A stretch of DNA of 64,000 nucleotides from an uncultured Bacteroides sp. (lineage in GTDB: Bacteria > Bacteroidota > Bacteroidia > Bacteroidales > Bacteroidaceae). The DNA is taken from assembly GCF_910586915.1 (NCBI RefSeq), contig NZ_CAJULN010000004.1, positions 62,001-126,000 on the forward strand. The letters are read 5' to 3'. Below are positions 18,161 through 31,629 of this stretch, piece by piece. Both the position numbers and the translations under genes were made by a program. Positions within the stretch are counted from its first letter, which is position 1. Every line of letters starts with the position of its first letter. Under the pieces are notes generated by a model, which did no database searches, had not been told where the DNA came from, and saw only the letters and a list, made by a program, of their open reading frames with translations.

Positions 18161-18350
18161 CCTGCTATGTTCTTTTTTTCTCTTTTAATATTTTTTATGG
18201 TTGTATCCTCTCCTTTTCTCCCGCCATTTTGTGGTTGTCGGGCAGAAGGCAAGGCCGTTCATTCTGATAGAAGGGAAGGAGTAGCGGAGAATTGCCTAAG
18301 ATTTATCCTTCCGTTACCTAAAGAGTAGCTGCCGGAATGCATAAATTTAT

Positions 18351-18438
18351 TCGTCTGACTATAGTGTCTCTTTCGTCTGACTATAGTATACGTTTCGTCT
18401 AACTATAGTCAGACGAAAGTTTAACTACAGTCAGACGA
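18351..18438. repeat. Array of four contiguous 22-bp palindromic units
   Basis: Four units of exactly 22 bases (18351, 18373, 18395, 18417) follow without gaps. Unit 3 is a near-perfect palindrome (TCGTCTAACTATAGTCAGAC then GA). Units 1 and 2 keep the left half TCGTCTGACTATAGT, and unit 4 keeps the right half ACTACAGTCAGACGA. The shared centre is ACTATAGT. The array lies in the 442-base gap between the SusC/SusD pseudogene and rpsL, about 190 bases upstream of the rpsL promoter. The rest of this gap shows no gene. Confidence 0.85.
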
Positions 18439-18509
18439 ATAGTTTTTAGTAAGAAAGAGAATAGTCGTTCGTACTGTAATCCGTAAGCCGTCGCAAGAAA
18501 ACGGTTAGA

Positions 18510-21170
18510 TTACCACAGGGGATTCTGTACCAACAGCCTTCCCCTACTCTTTTGGATTTCATTATCCGGAATAGGGAAAAGGTACATCGAACGTCTCCAG
18601 GCGCGATTTTCAATCACTGTACGGGTATAATATGCACCGGGGTTTCCGGCTTCGTCCCGGCGGCCGCCATTCATATTCATTCCCCAAACAGTTGTCTAGT
18701 CTCCCTCCTGCCCTTCATCGCCTACCATCCAACGGCGCACGTCGAAGTAGTGGGTGCCTTCGGCAAACAATTCGACACGGCGTTCGCGATGGATGGCTTT
18801 GCGTTGCAATTCCTGGTTTCCGATGATATCCTTCAAGCCTTGCGCCTTCAGTTCTTGGTAGTCCAAAATACCAGCACGGTGACGCACTGCATCCAGATAA
18901 TGGATGATATCGGGATGGGACGGGTCTAACTCCGGGTCCCAATATTTCACCTTATCCCACACTGCCAGGTTGTTGCCCTGGAAGAAGAGACGAAGATTGG
19001 TTATCTTCAGCCTTTCGAGCATCTTCTTGGAAAACTCGTAACCAACTTCCACGTTCTTCAGCCGCAAGAACCCCGAGTCCCGATACCACCACGTGCTGGG
19101 GAAATAGTTGTGTGTGTGTGTGAAATCGGCGCCGTGCACGCGAGGATAAAGCACCTTCTGATTGTAAGGTTCTTCCGCCTTCCAACGGTCGCGCAGCAAT
19201 GCTCTTGCCGATGTTTTGTCTTTTCCTACCGTAAAAGGCATCATGGTGCTCGAACTCGCCATCAGGTTGACAGAAGAGTGTGCCGTCCCCTGGAAGGTCA
19301 TTTCGTCATATTCGATGAATTTATTTTTGGCATACGTGATGTTTCCTATCGCAGAAAGTACAACGTCTCCCAAATTCTGCTTGAGGGTAAGGTTGGCATC
19401 AAATCCCTTGTTGGTCGCAATACCGAAGTTCTGATAAGGCGGGACACGCATACCGGCAACATCCAAAATAGTCCTGCGTTGCAGCAGGATGTCGTTTCTC
19501 CGGTTAGAGAAATAGTCGGCAGACAGATAGACCCTATCTTCGAACAAGCCTAAGTCGATACCAATATTCACTTTCTTTTCTTTCTCCCAGGAAAGGGCGG
19601 GCATGGCAATCGTTCTTTCCACAATACCTGCACCTGAGCCATTGGACGCACCACCGCCCTGACCGGGCGACAGTCCGAAGTTATATCCGGAAGCACCTGT
19701 GTTCACGCTTTCACGGTAGGGGAAACGGCCGTAATCATCGCCCAGCTTATCATTGCCGGTAATACCGTAAGAGGCTCTCAGTTTCAACGTGCTGATATAA
19801 TCGGCTACTTGGCGCATAAACTTTTCGTGACTCACATACCAGGCAACTCCCACAGCAGGAAAAATTCCCCAACGATGTCCTTCGGCGAAGTTCTCGCTTC
19901 CCGTCATACCCATGCTCGCTTCTACCATGTAGCGGATGTCGTAGGCATAAGTTCCTCTGGCTACAACGCTCTGTTTACGGAAAGGAAGCAGATTCAGCCC
20001 GCCTTTATTCTGATACAGGCTCTCTTTCTGCATATATAGCAGCAAGCCTGTCACGTCGTGCTTCTCGTTGAACATACGCGCATAGTTCAAAGAGGCCTCC
20101 AAATAGATTTTCTTCTCACCGCTATTGGAAGAAAGCGAAGGGTCGGACAATGCAGTACCGGCTTTCATCTGTTTTTTCAACAGCCCACCGTCCTCACCGC
20201 GTCCGGTAGCAGCATACGTTTCCAGAGAATACCTTTTACGGACAATTCTTCGGTTATAAAGTCCAGTTTTTGATTCAACGTGACTTTCGTCTGTAAAAAG
20301 GCTCCCCACGTTTTGGTATATCCGCCATTGTTGAGCATATTATAGGGTTGGTCGGTCACTTCCCAACCAGTATCGTTGGCATCGGAGAAACTTCCGTCGG
20401 AATATAGCATTGGAATGACGTGGGTGGGATAGCGGTACACGACCGTAAAAATATCGTCGGAACCAAATCCCGGGGCATTCTTGCACAGGTATTGTCCGCT
20501 CATATCCAAAGAGAGCTGGGTGGTACGGCTCAAGTCCATGTCTACGTTAGAACGGAGGTTGAAACGCTGCAAACCGATATTGGCATTATAGTCGTCGACG
20601 GCAGAAGACTTGAAAATACCATCTTCGGAATAATAGGAACCGGAGGCGAAATAACGTACCTTGTCCGAACCTCCACGGAAACTGATGGTGTAGCGCTGGC
20701 TCTGTGTCTTTGTGTTGAGCAACTCCGTCCAGTCTACATTGGGATATAAATCGTGGTCTGCCCCGTCGCGGTAATATCCCAATATTTCATCGGAAGTATC
20801 GGGTGTGAATTGCTCCGGATTGCCGCTATCGTTCCACCTCGCTTCGTTGAACAGGCTCAGGTAATCGTAAGCGGGCAGCAATTCCATCACGCGGTTTGGC
20901 GTTACAATATTGTATTGCGCAGTGGCATTGACCTGTGTTTTCTGCACCTTGCCACGCTTTGAAGTAATCAGCACTACTCCATTAGCGCCTTCGGCACCAT
21001 ATACCGCAGTGGCGGCAGCATCTTTCAACACCGAGAAAGATTCAATTTCGTCCACATCAATATCGTTCATCGAACGCGGTACTCCGTCTACCAATACCAA
21101 CGGACTTGTACCACCACCATACGAACTTTGGCCGCGAATGAAGAAGGCCGCCCCGTTTAGTAAATAATAA
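18510..21170 (-). pseudogene. Decayed SusC-SusD pair: SusC-like TonB transporter fused to the C-terminus of a SusD-like lipoprotein
   Basis: The 5' part encodes the SusC plug and the first barrel strands (FFIRGQSSYGGGTSPLVLVD, NDIDVDEIESFSVLKDAAAT) but lacks the N-terminal extension and signal peptide. A frameshift near 20,230-20,240, just after LSVKG, moves the barrel into another frame. Near 18,900-18,950 the SusC C-terminus (FFQGNNLAVWDKVKYWDPEL) is joined in frame to a SusD C-terminus (YLDAVRHRAGI, RRVELFAEGTHYFDVRRWM). An in-frame TAG at 18696-18698 interrupts it, after which the same frame continues (TTVWGMNMNGG, YTRTVIENRAWRRSMYLFPI) to TAA at 18510. SusC/SusD pairs import glycans; this one cannot make either protein intact. 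Confidence 0.88.
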
Positions 21171-21950
21171 ACATTCAAAACTAAGCGACTGTTGACTACG
21201 CCATGCGATACATTTACCCGCATCAACGTTTTCGATGGTTGATGTTCCCTTATGACGGTCGAAAACCAAACGCTCGTCGGGATTCATCACTGTAGCTTTC
21301 TCTTTGCCTGTGTTGCGGTCGATAGTCGTCACTTCTACCTTTCCATTCAAAAGGATTGTTTCTACCGTTCCTTCTTTGTCGTAACTGAATATTTTAAAAG
21401 CCGTACCAACTGCCTTTATTTTCATGTCAGTAGTATGAACTATAAAAGGCTGGCGAGCATTTGGAGCTACATCGAAAAAGGCCTACCCTTCTAAAGTGAC
21501 ATCACGGCTTTTACCTGTAAATGTTTTAGGATATGTCAGACGACTTAAAGGACCCATCTGCACCATTGTGCCATCCGGCAATGAGAAGGTATCAACGCCC
21601 CGGCTGCCTGAGTATACAATATTTGCCACTTTATCCTTATGTACTGACAAAGCAAAATAAAGCATTCCCGATATGCTCAACAAAAGTGCAAAAGATGCAA
21701 CCATACTGTATGTTTTATAGAATCGCTCTTGCACGCACACATACCGCCTGCTTTCCATCTCGTTGCAAATGTTTCTCCATATTTTTTTGGAATCTGTTTT
21801 ATCTTGTACGGTAACATCGTCAGCATATTCCAACTGATTCCGCATCCGTTCTTCAACAGGAGGAAGTGACAATAATTCCATCTCTTCTTTCTCTGACAAG
21901 AAACCCCGAATCATTTTCTTTAACAGAGTTTTTTCTTTGGTATGTTTCAT
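21171..21950 (-). pseudogene. FecR-family anti-sigma factor, interrupted by an amber codon and truncated
   Basis: The natural start is probably the ATG ending at 21950 (MKHTKEKTLLKKMIRGFLSE). A cytoplasmic anti-sigma region is followed by one membrane segment (SMVASFALLLSISGMLYFAL) and the periplasmic FecR domain (GVDTFSLPDGTMVQMGPLSR). At 21483-21485 the expected LEGEAFFDVA reads LEG-TAG-AFFDVA: the frame is unchanged and one codon, usually glutamate in this family, has become a stop. The frame continues (VGTAFKIFSYDKEGTVETIL, VFDRHKG) until about 21,180. There it runs into SusC sequence in another frame, so the C-terminal third is deleted. Confidence 0.85.
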
Positions 21951-22008
21951 TATGCTTATACTTATGCGTTTGTGTGTTAAAACACGCAAAACAAAGTTGT
22001 GAGAAGTA

Positions 22009-22308
22009 TCACATAAATGCAATAAGCAAAAGGAGATTTTTCTTCAAGTATTCCAGTGCGGTATTTATCTGATTTTCCACTGTTTTTTCTGATATCTGAA
22101 GAGATTGGGCTATTTCTTTATAACTGAGATTCTGTTTACGGCTCATATTGAAAATCTCTTGACAACGGAGAGGTAACTCATTTATCAGTTTGTCGATGAA
22201 GTCTTGCAAGTCGGCAGCTTCATACTCTTTTTCCACATCTTGATAGGATAAGTTCTTTTTCGTGCATCTCCATAATATCAAATTTATCATTATTCTCTTA
22301 ATGCTCAT
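22009..22308 (-). pseudogene. ECF-type sigma-70 factor remnant (region 4 only)
   Basis: The C-terminal half of an extracytoplasmic-function sigma factor is readable: KKNLSYQDVEKEYEAADLQD, LPLRCQEIFNMSRKQNLSYK and EIAQSLQISEKTVENQINTA. That is region 4, which binds the -35 element. Region 2, which binds the -10 element and the core enzyme, is missing. The open frame continues upstream to 22371, but those codons run through an intergenic hairpin and resemble nothing. It lies 58 bases upstream of the FecR remnant, in the usual sigma-FecR-SusC-SusD order. Confidence 0.82.
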
Positions 22309-22333
22309 ATAAAAATCAGTCGGAAGATAACAC

Positions 22334-22372
22334 AATGACAGGGCTAAAAAGATTTCTTCTCGCCCTGTCATT
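22334..22372 (-). terminator. Stem-loop downstream of the DUF3467 gene
   Basis: Eleven-base perfect arms (22334-22344 and 22362-22372) enclose 17 bases. On the minus strand it lies about 65 bases after the DUF3467 stop and could end that transcript, although the following U-tract is poor (TGTGTTATCTTC). Confidence 0.5.
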
Positions 22373-22435
22373 ACATTCTTATACCCAACAACGTTATCAA
22401 ATCAAAAGAACAAGCATATCGGTTTTAACAACCGA

Positions 22436-22759
22436 CTATGCTTCTCCCTTGAAACCATCCAACGGGGGAATATACGTATCTTTCTTGTTGTTATTCTCCG
22501 GAATCCGAATCGGGCCGAACACCGACTCGTATTTGCGCACATTGTCCTGCAATGCGTGCAACAGGCGCACCGCGTGTTCAGGGGTGAGGATGACACGCGA
22601 CTGTACGCCGGCTTTCGGCATCCCTGGCATCACACGTATAAAATCAAGAATAAATTCCGAACTCGAATGCGTTATAACAGCAAGGTTGGCATACGTTCCT
22701 TGCGCTACCTCTTCTTTCAATTCTATCTGCAACTGCCCGTTATTGTTTTGCTCTTCCAT
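22436..22759 (-). CDS. DUF3467 family protein
   Basis: 107 residues from the ATG ending at 22759 (MEEQNNNGQLQIELKEEVAQ). A longer frame reaches 22882 but would run through the rpoC terminator, so it was not chosen. The core GTYANLAVITHSSSEFILDF and SRVILTPEHAVRLLHALQDN matches the DUF3467 family, small proteins common in Bacteroidetes with no established function. The C-terminus is polar (ENNNKKDTYIPPLDGFKGEA). It lies downstream of rpoC behind a terminator. Confidence 0.8.
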   Translation of the reverse strand: MEEQNNNGQLQIELKEEVAQGTYANLAVITHSSSEFILDFIRVMPGMPKAGVQSRVILTPEHAVRLLHALQDNVRKYESVFGPIRIPENNNKKDTYIPPLDGFKGEA

Positions 22760-22839
22760 ATATCTGATGAATGTTATAAAGTTATTATGCAAAGAAAGAC
22801 ATTTTTTTCGTAAGAAAGAAAATAAGTCTTTACAAAAAG

Positions 22840-22879
22840 AAAAAGGAGCAATCACCATCCTGGGCAATCGCTCCTTTTT
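22840..22879 (-). terminator. Intrinsic terminator of the rpoBC operon
   Basis: Ten-base arms (22840-22849 and 22870-22879; AAAAAGGAGC with GCTCCTTTTT) enclose 20 bases, and on the minus strand the stem is followed by CTTTTTG after the T-rich arm. It starts 21 bases after the rpoC stop. Confidence 0.8.
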
Positions 22880-22900
22880 CATATAGTCAATTGAATTGTA

Positions 22901-27184
<4,284 letters not shown>

Positions 27185-27240
27185 ACTCTATATAATTGAG
27201 ATTTGATAATTGAATCATTGGAAATTGAAAAAGACACGGA

Positions 27241-27272
27241 TGTCAGCAAGCCACATTACCGACTTGCTGACA
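27241..27272 (-). other. Stem-loop in the rpoB-rpoC spacer
   Basis: Perfect 10-base arms (27241-27250 TGTCAGCAAG and 27263-27272) enclose 12 bases in the 107-base spacer. No U-tract follows on the minus strand, so an RNA processing or stability element is more likely than a terminator. Confidence 0.5.
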
Positions 27273-27291
27273 CCGCCTGTTCTTCTGTATT

Positions 27292-30200
27292 TTATTCGAA
27301 GTTGATGCTCAAGCCTAAACCTCTCAACTCATGGAGCAATACATTCAGAGACTCCGGAATGCCAGGCTGCGGCATCGGCTCACCTTTCACGATTGCCTCA
27401 TAAGCCTTCGAACGTCCTACCACGTCGTCAGACTTGATAGTCAGGATTTCCTGCAGGATGTGGGCAGCCCCAAAGCCTTCAAGCGCCCAAACCTCCATTT
27501 CTCCGAAACGCTGACCACCAAACTGTGCCTTACCACCAAGAGGTTGCTGAGTAATCAATGAGTACGGACCGATAGAACGAGCGTGCATCTTGTCTTCAAC
27601 CATGTGGCCTAATTTCAACATATAAGTCACACCTACGGTTGCCGGCTGGTCAAATTGCTCACCGGTACCACCGTCGCAAAGATAAGTCTTGCAATAGCGC
27701 GGCAATCCGGCCTTGTCTGTCCATTCGTTCAAATCTTCCATTGTAGCACCATCGAAAATAGGAGTGGCAAATTTAACTCCCAATGTTTTTCCGGCACGTC
27801 CGAGTACAGCTTCAAAAATCTGACCGATGTTCATACGAGAAGGCACACCCAACGGATTGAGCACAATGTCAACCGGCGTACCATCGGACAAGAACGGCAT
27901 ATCTTCCTGACGTACAACGCGCGACACGATACCTTTATTACCGTGGCGACCTGCCATCTTATCTCCGACACCAATCTTACGTTTCTTGGCAATATACACT
28001 TTTGCCATCTGAATGATACCGGCAGGAAGTTCGTCGCCGATTGTGATAGCAAACTTCTTACGCTTCAATTCGGCATCCAGTTCTTTGTACTTCTTGATGA
28101 AATTCATCACCAAATCACGAATCATACCGTTGGTATGTTCGTCAGCAGTCCAATTACTCAACTGAATAGAAGTAAAGTCGAGCGAATCGAAATCGGATGC
28201 GCTGAACTTCGAACCTTTGGCAATTACCTCGGCTCCCAAGTAGTCTTTCACACCTTGCGAAACCTTACCTTCCGTCAGCGTCATCAGTTTCTTCACCAAA
28301 ATACGCTTCAAGTCGGCTACTTTCGATTCGAACTCGTCGTCGATTTTAGGCAGCAACGCTTTGTCTGCCAATTTTGCGCTACGGTTCTTGATGACACGCG
28401 AGAACAACTTCTTGTCGATGACAACACCTTTCAGAGAAGGAGAAGCCTTCAACGAAGCATCTTTCACATCGCCCGCCTTGTCGCCAAAAATAGCACGAAG
28501 CAGTTTTTCTTCCGGTGAAGGGTCGGATTCACCTTTCGGAGTAATCTTACCAATCATGATATCACCCGGTTCGATGCGGGCACCGATTCTTACGATACCG
28601 TTTTCGTCCAGGTCTTTTGTTGCTTCTTCACTCACATTCGGGATATCGGAAGTCAACTCTTCCATACCGCGTTTCGTTTCACGAACTTCCAAAGAATATT
28701 CCTCTACGTGGACAGAAGTCAGCAAGTCTTCACGCACCACGCGTTCGTTCAACACGATAGCATCCTCATAATTGTATCCCTTCCAGGGCATATAGGCAAC
28801 CAGCAGGTTCTTACCCAACGCCAGTTCACCTTTTTCGGTAGAATAACCTTCAGTCAGGATATCTCCCTTCTTCACACGCTGACCTTTGTCGCAAATCGGA
28901 CGCAAGTCAATCGTCATATTCTGGTTAGTCTTGCGGAATTTCGGAATTCTATACTCTTTCAAAGCAGATTCGAAACTTACGAATTCTTCATCCTCCGTAC
29001 GGTCATACAGAATACGAATCGTAGTAGCATCCACATAGTCAACCACACCGTCTCCTTCCGCTGTAATCTGCGTACGAGAGTCGCGAACCAACTGACGTTC
29101 GATACCTGTACCTACAATCGGCGCCTCGCTTCTCAGCAAAGGAACAGCTTGGCGCATCATGTTCGAACCCATCAATGCGCGGTTAGCATCGTCGTGTTCA
29201 AGGAAAGGAATCAATGAAGCTGCGATTGAAGCAATCTGCTGAGGAGAAACGTCCATCAGCTCTACTTCGCCCGGTTCTACTACCGGGAAATCCGCATCCT
29301 GACGAGACTTCACTTTGTTGCGCACAAACGAGCCGTCCTCATTCAAAGGAGCATTACCCTGTGCAATAATTTTGGCCTCTTCTTCTTCGGCAGACAAGTA
29401 AACCAAACCGTTTTCAGAAAGATCCACCTTTCCGTTCTCGACTTTACGATACGGAGTTTCGATGAATCCGAGTTCATTAATCTTAGCAAACACACACAAG
29501 GAAGAAATCAAACCGATGTTCGGACCTTCAGGGGTCTCAATCGGACAAAGACGACCATAGTGTGTATAGTGAACGTCGCGCACCTCAAATCCGGCACGCT
29601 CGCGGGAAAGACCACCAGGACCCAGTGCCGACATACGACGCTTGTGTGTAATTTCGGCAAGCGGATTCGTCTGGTCCATGAACTGAGACAGCGCGTTCGT
29701 TCCGAAGAAAGAATTGATTACTGAAGAAATCGTCTTCGCATTAATCAAATCAATCGGGGTGAACACCTCATTGTCGCGGACATTCATACGTTCGCGAATG
29801 GTACGCGACATACGAGCCAGACCGACCGCGAACTGGTTGGACAACTGCTCGCCTACCGTACGCACGCGGCGATTGCTCAAGTGGTCGATATCATCCACAT
29901 CTGCCTTTGAGTTGATTAGCTCAATCAGATATTTGATGATTTCAATGATATCTTCCTTAGTGAGTACACGCACGTCCATATCAGTAGTCAGATTCAACTT
30001 TTTGTTGATTCTGTAACGGCCTACATCACCCAAGTCATATCGTTTTTCTGAGAAGAACAAGTTGTTGATAACCTCACGTGCACTTGCATCATCGGCCGGA
30101 TCGGCATTACGCAACTGACGGTAGATATACAACACAGCTTCCTTTTCCGAGTTACTCGGGTCCTTCTGCAACGTATTATATATAATAGAGAAATCGGACT

Positions 30201-31104
30201 GATTCGGTTCTTCCTTATGCAGAAGAATGTTCTGAACACCCGACTCCAGAATTTCATCAATATGCTCCTCTTCCAGTACGGTTTCACGGTCGATAATAAC
30301 TTCGTTACGTTCGATAGAAACCACTTCACCGGTATCTTCATCAACGAAATCTTCAATCCATGTTTTCAAGACACGTGCAGCCAGTTTGCGTCCCAGCACT
30401 TTCTTCAGATTAGTCTTGTTCACCTTCACATCTTCCGCAAGGTTGAATATTTCGAGAATATCCTTATCATTCTCGAAACCGATTGCGCGCAACAAAGTGG
30501 TTACGGGCAACTTCTTCTTACGGTCGATGTACGCATACATCACATTATTGATGTCAGTAGCAAACTCAATCCACGAACCCTTGAACGGGATAATACGAGC
30601 CGAATAAAGTTTCGTACCATTAGCGTGCACGCTCTGACCGAAGAACACACCCGGAGAACGGTGAAGCTGTGAAACAACTACACGTTCGGCACCATTAATG
30701 ACGAAAGTAGCCTTGTCGGTCATATAAGGGATGGGGCCGAGGAATACATCCTGAATCACTGTATCAAAATCCTCATGATCGGGGTCTGTACAATAGAGCT
30801 TAAGTTTCGCTTTTAAAGGAACGCTATAAGTGAGCCCACGCTCTATACAATCGTCGATGGTATAACGCGGCGGATCAATATAATAGTCCAGAAACTCAAG
30901 AACAAAATTGTTTCTTGTATCGGCAATAGGGAAGTTTTCGGCAAATACTTTATACAATCCCTCATTCTTACGTTTTTCGGGCGGGGTATCTAATTGTAGA
31001 AAGTCTTGGAATGACTTCAATTGTACTTCCAGGAAATCCGGATATTCGAGCGGATTCTTAGTCGAAGCAAAATTAACTCTTTGATTTACAGTATTTGAAG
31101 ACAT
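27292..31104 (-). CDS. rpoB: DNA-directed RNA polymerase subunit beta
   Basis: 1270 residues. The rifampicin-binding region reads ALSQFMDQTNPLAEITHKRR and MSALGPGGLSRERAGFEV; the aspartate, histidine and serine equivalent to E. coli 516, 526 and 531 are all present, so no classical resistance change is seen. The C-terminal part has KMAGRHGNKGIVSRVVRQED, EVWALEGFGAAHILQEILTI and the usual clamp-proximal end. It follows rplL across an attenuator-like hairpin. Confidence 0.98.
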   Translation of the reverse strand: MSSNTVNQRVNFASTKNPLEYPDFLEVQLKSFQDFLQLDTPPEKRKNEGLYKVFAENFPIADTRNNFVLEFLDYYIDPPRYTIDDCIERGLTYSVPLKAKLKLYCTDPDHEDFDTVIQDVFLGPIPYMTDKATFVINGAERVVVSQLHRSPGVFFGQSVHANGTKLYSARIIPFKGSWIEFATDINNVMYAYIDRKKKLPVTTLLRAIGFENDKDILEIFNLAEDVKVNKTNLKKVLGRKLAARVLKTWIEDFVDEDTGEVVSIERNEVIIDRETVLEEEHIDEILESGVQNILLHKEEPNQSDFSIIYNTLQKDPSNSEKEAVLYIYRQLRNADPADDASAREVINNLFFSEKRYDLGDVGRYRINKKLNLTTDMDVRVLTKEDIIEIIKYLIELINSKADVDDIDHLSNRRVRTVGEQLSNQFAVGLARMSRTIRERMNVRDNEVFTPIDLINAKTISSVINSFFGTNALSQFMDQTNPLAEITHKRRMSALGPGGLSRERAGFEVRDVHYTHYGRLCPIETPEGPNIGLISSLCVFAKINELGFIETPYRKVENGKVDLSENGLVYLSAEEEEAKIIAQGNAPLNEDGSFVRNKVKSRQDADFPVVEPGEVELMDVSPQQIASIAASLIPFLEHDDANRALMGSNMMRQAVPLLRSEAPIVGTGIERQLVRDSRTQITAEGDGVVDYVDATTIRILYDRTEDEEFVSFESALKEYRIPKFRKTNQNMTIDLRPICDKGQRVKKGDILTEGYSTEKGELALGKNLLVAYMPWKGYNYEDAIVLNERVVREDLLTSVHVEEYSLEVRETKRGMEELTSDIPNVSEEATKDLDENGIVRIGARIEPGDIMIGKITPKGESDPSPEEKLLRAIFGDKAGDVKDASLKASPSLKGVVIDKKLFSRVIKNRSAKLADKALLPKIDDEFESKVADLKRILVKKLMTLTEGKVSQGVKDYLGAEVIAKGSKFSASDFDSLDFTSIQLSNWTADEHTNGMIRDLVMNFIKKYKELDAELKRKKFAITIGDELPAGIIQMAKVYIAKKRKIGVGDKMAGRHGNKGIVSRVVRQEDMPFLSDGTPVDIVLNPLGVPSRMNIGQIFEAVLGRAGKTLGVKFATPIFDGATMEDLNEWTDKAGLPRYCKTYLCDGGTGEQFDQPATVGVTYMLKLGHMVEDKMHARSIGPYSLITQQPLGGKAQFGGQRFGEMEVWALEGFGAAHILQEILTIKSDDVVGRSKAYEAIVKGEPMPQPGIPESLNVLLHELRGLGLSINFE

Positions 31105-31150
31105 CTATTAATGAATTTGGAGAACTTAATTTGAAATATATACACAAAAA

Positions 31151-31183
31151 GGTTAAGAATCCTCTTTCGAAGGATTCTTAACC
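31151..31183 (-). terminator. Attenuator-like hairpin between rplL and rpoB
   Basis: Perfect 12-base arms (31151-31162 GGTTAAGAATCC and 31172-31183) enclose 9 bases, and on the minus strand the stem is followed directly by TTTTTGTG. It lies 25 bases after the rplL stop and 46 bases before rpoB. Its position matches the partial terminator of the E. coli rplL-rpoB junction, which lowers polymerase subunit synthesis relative to L7/L12. Confidence 0.8.
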
Positions 31184-31208
31184 GAACTACCTGATTACCA
31201 GGCTAATG

Positions 31209-31583
31209 TTATTTAAGTTCAACTTCAGCTCCAGCTTCTTCCAATGTTTTCTTCAATGATTCTGCTTCGTCTTTAGCCAAACCTTCTTTTACTACACTGG
31301 GAGCACCGTCAACCATGTCCTTAGCTTCTTTCAAACCAAGACCACAAGCTTCCTTAACGGCTTTAACTACCTGAAGTTTAGCTGCACCAGCGCTCTTCAA
31401 TACTACGTCGAAAGAAGTTTTTTCTTCTACAGCAGCAGCACCAGCTGCGGGGCCAGCAGCAACAGCTACAGCTGCAGCAGCAGGTTCAATACCGTATTCT
31501 TCTTTAAGGATAGTTGCAAGTTCATTAACTTCTTTTACTGTCAAGTTAACTAATTGTTCTGCAAAAGCTTTCAAATCTGCCAT
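31209..31583 (-). CDS. rplL: 50S ribosomal protein L7/L12
   Basis: 124 residues. It has an N-terminal dimerisation helix (MADLKAFAEQLVNLTVKEVN), an alanine-rich hinge (PAAAAVAVAAGPAAGAAAVE) and the C-terminal factor-binding domain (FDVVLKSAGAAKLQVVKAVK, ACGLGLKEAKDMVDGAP). It forms the flexible stalk that recruits translation GTPases. It lies downstream of rplJ, whose product anchors it. Confidence 0.98.
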   Translation of the reverse strand: MADLKAFAEQLVNLTVKEVNELATILKEEYGIEPAAAAVAVAAGPAAGAAAVEEKTSFDVVLKSAGAAKLQVVKAVKEACGLGLKEAKDMVDGAPSVVKEGLAKDEAESLKKTLEEAGAEVELK

Positions 31584-31629
31584 TTTTTGTATGATTTTAA
31601 TTGTTTAAATACTTTGTTGTTTTATGAAA

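Noticed and set aside
18510..22308. Amber codon reassignment
   Set aside because: The locus also has a frameshift and large deletions, so plain decay explains the two TAG codons better.
22309..22371. Upstream extension of the sigma factor frame to an ATG at 22371
   Set aside because: Those codons span an 11-bp hairpin and show no sigma region 2; the extension is an accidental open stretch.
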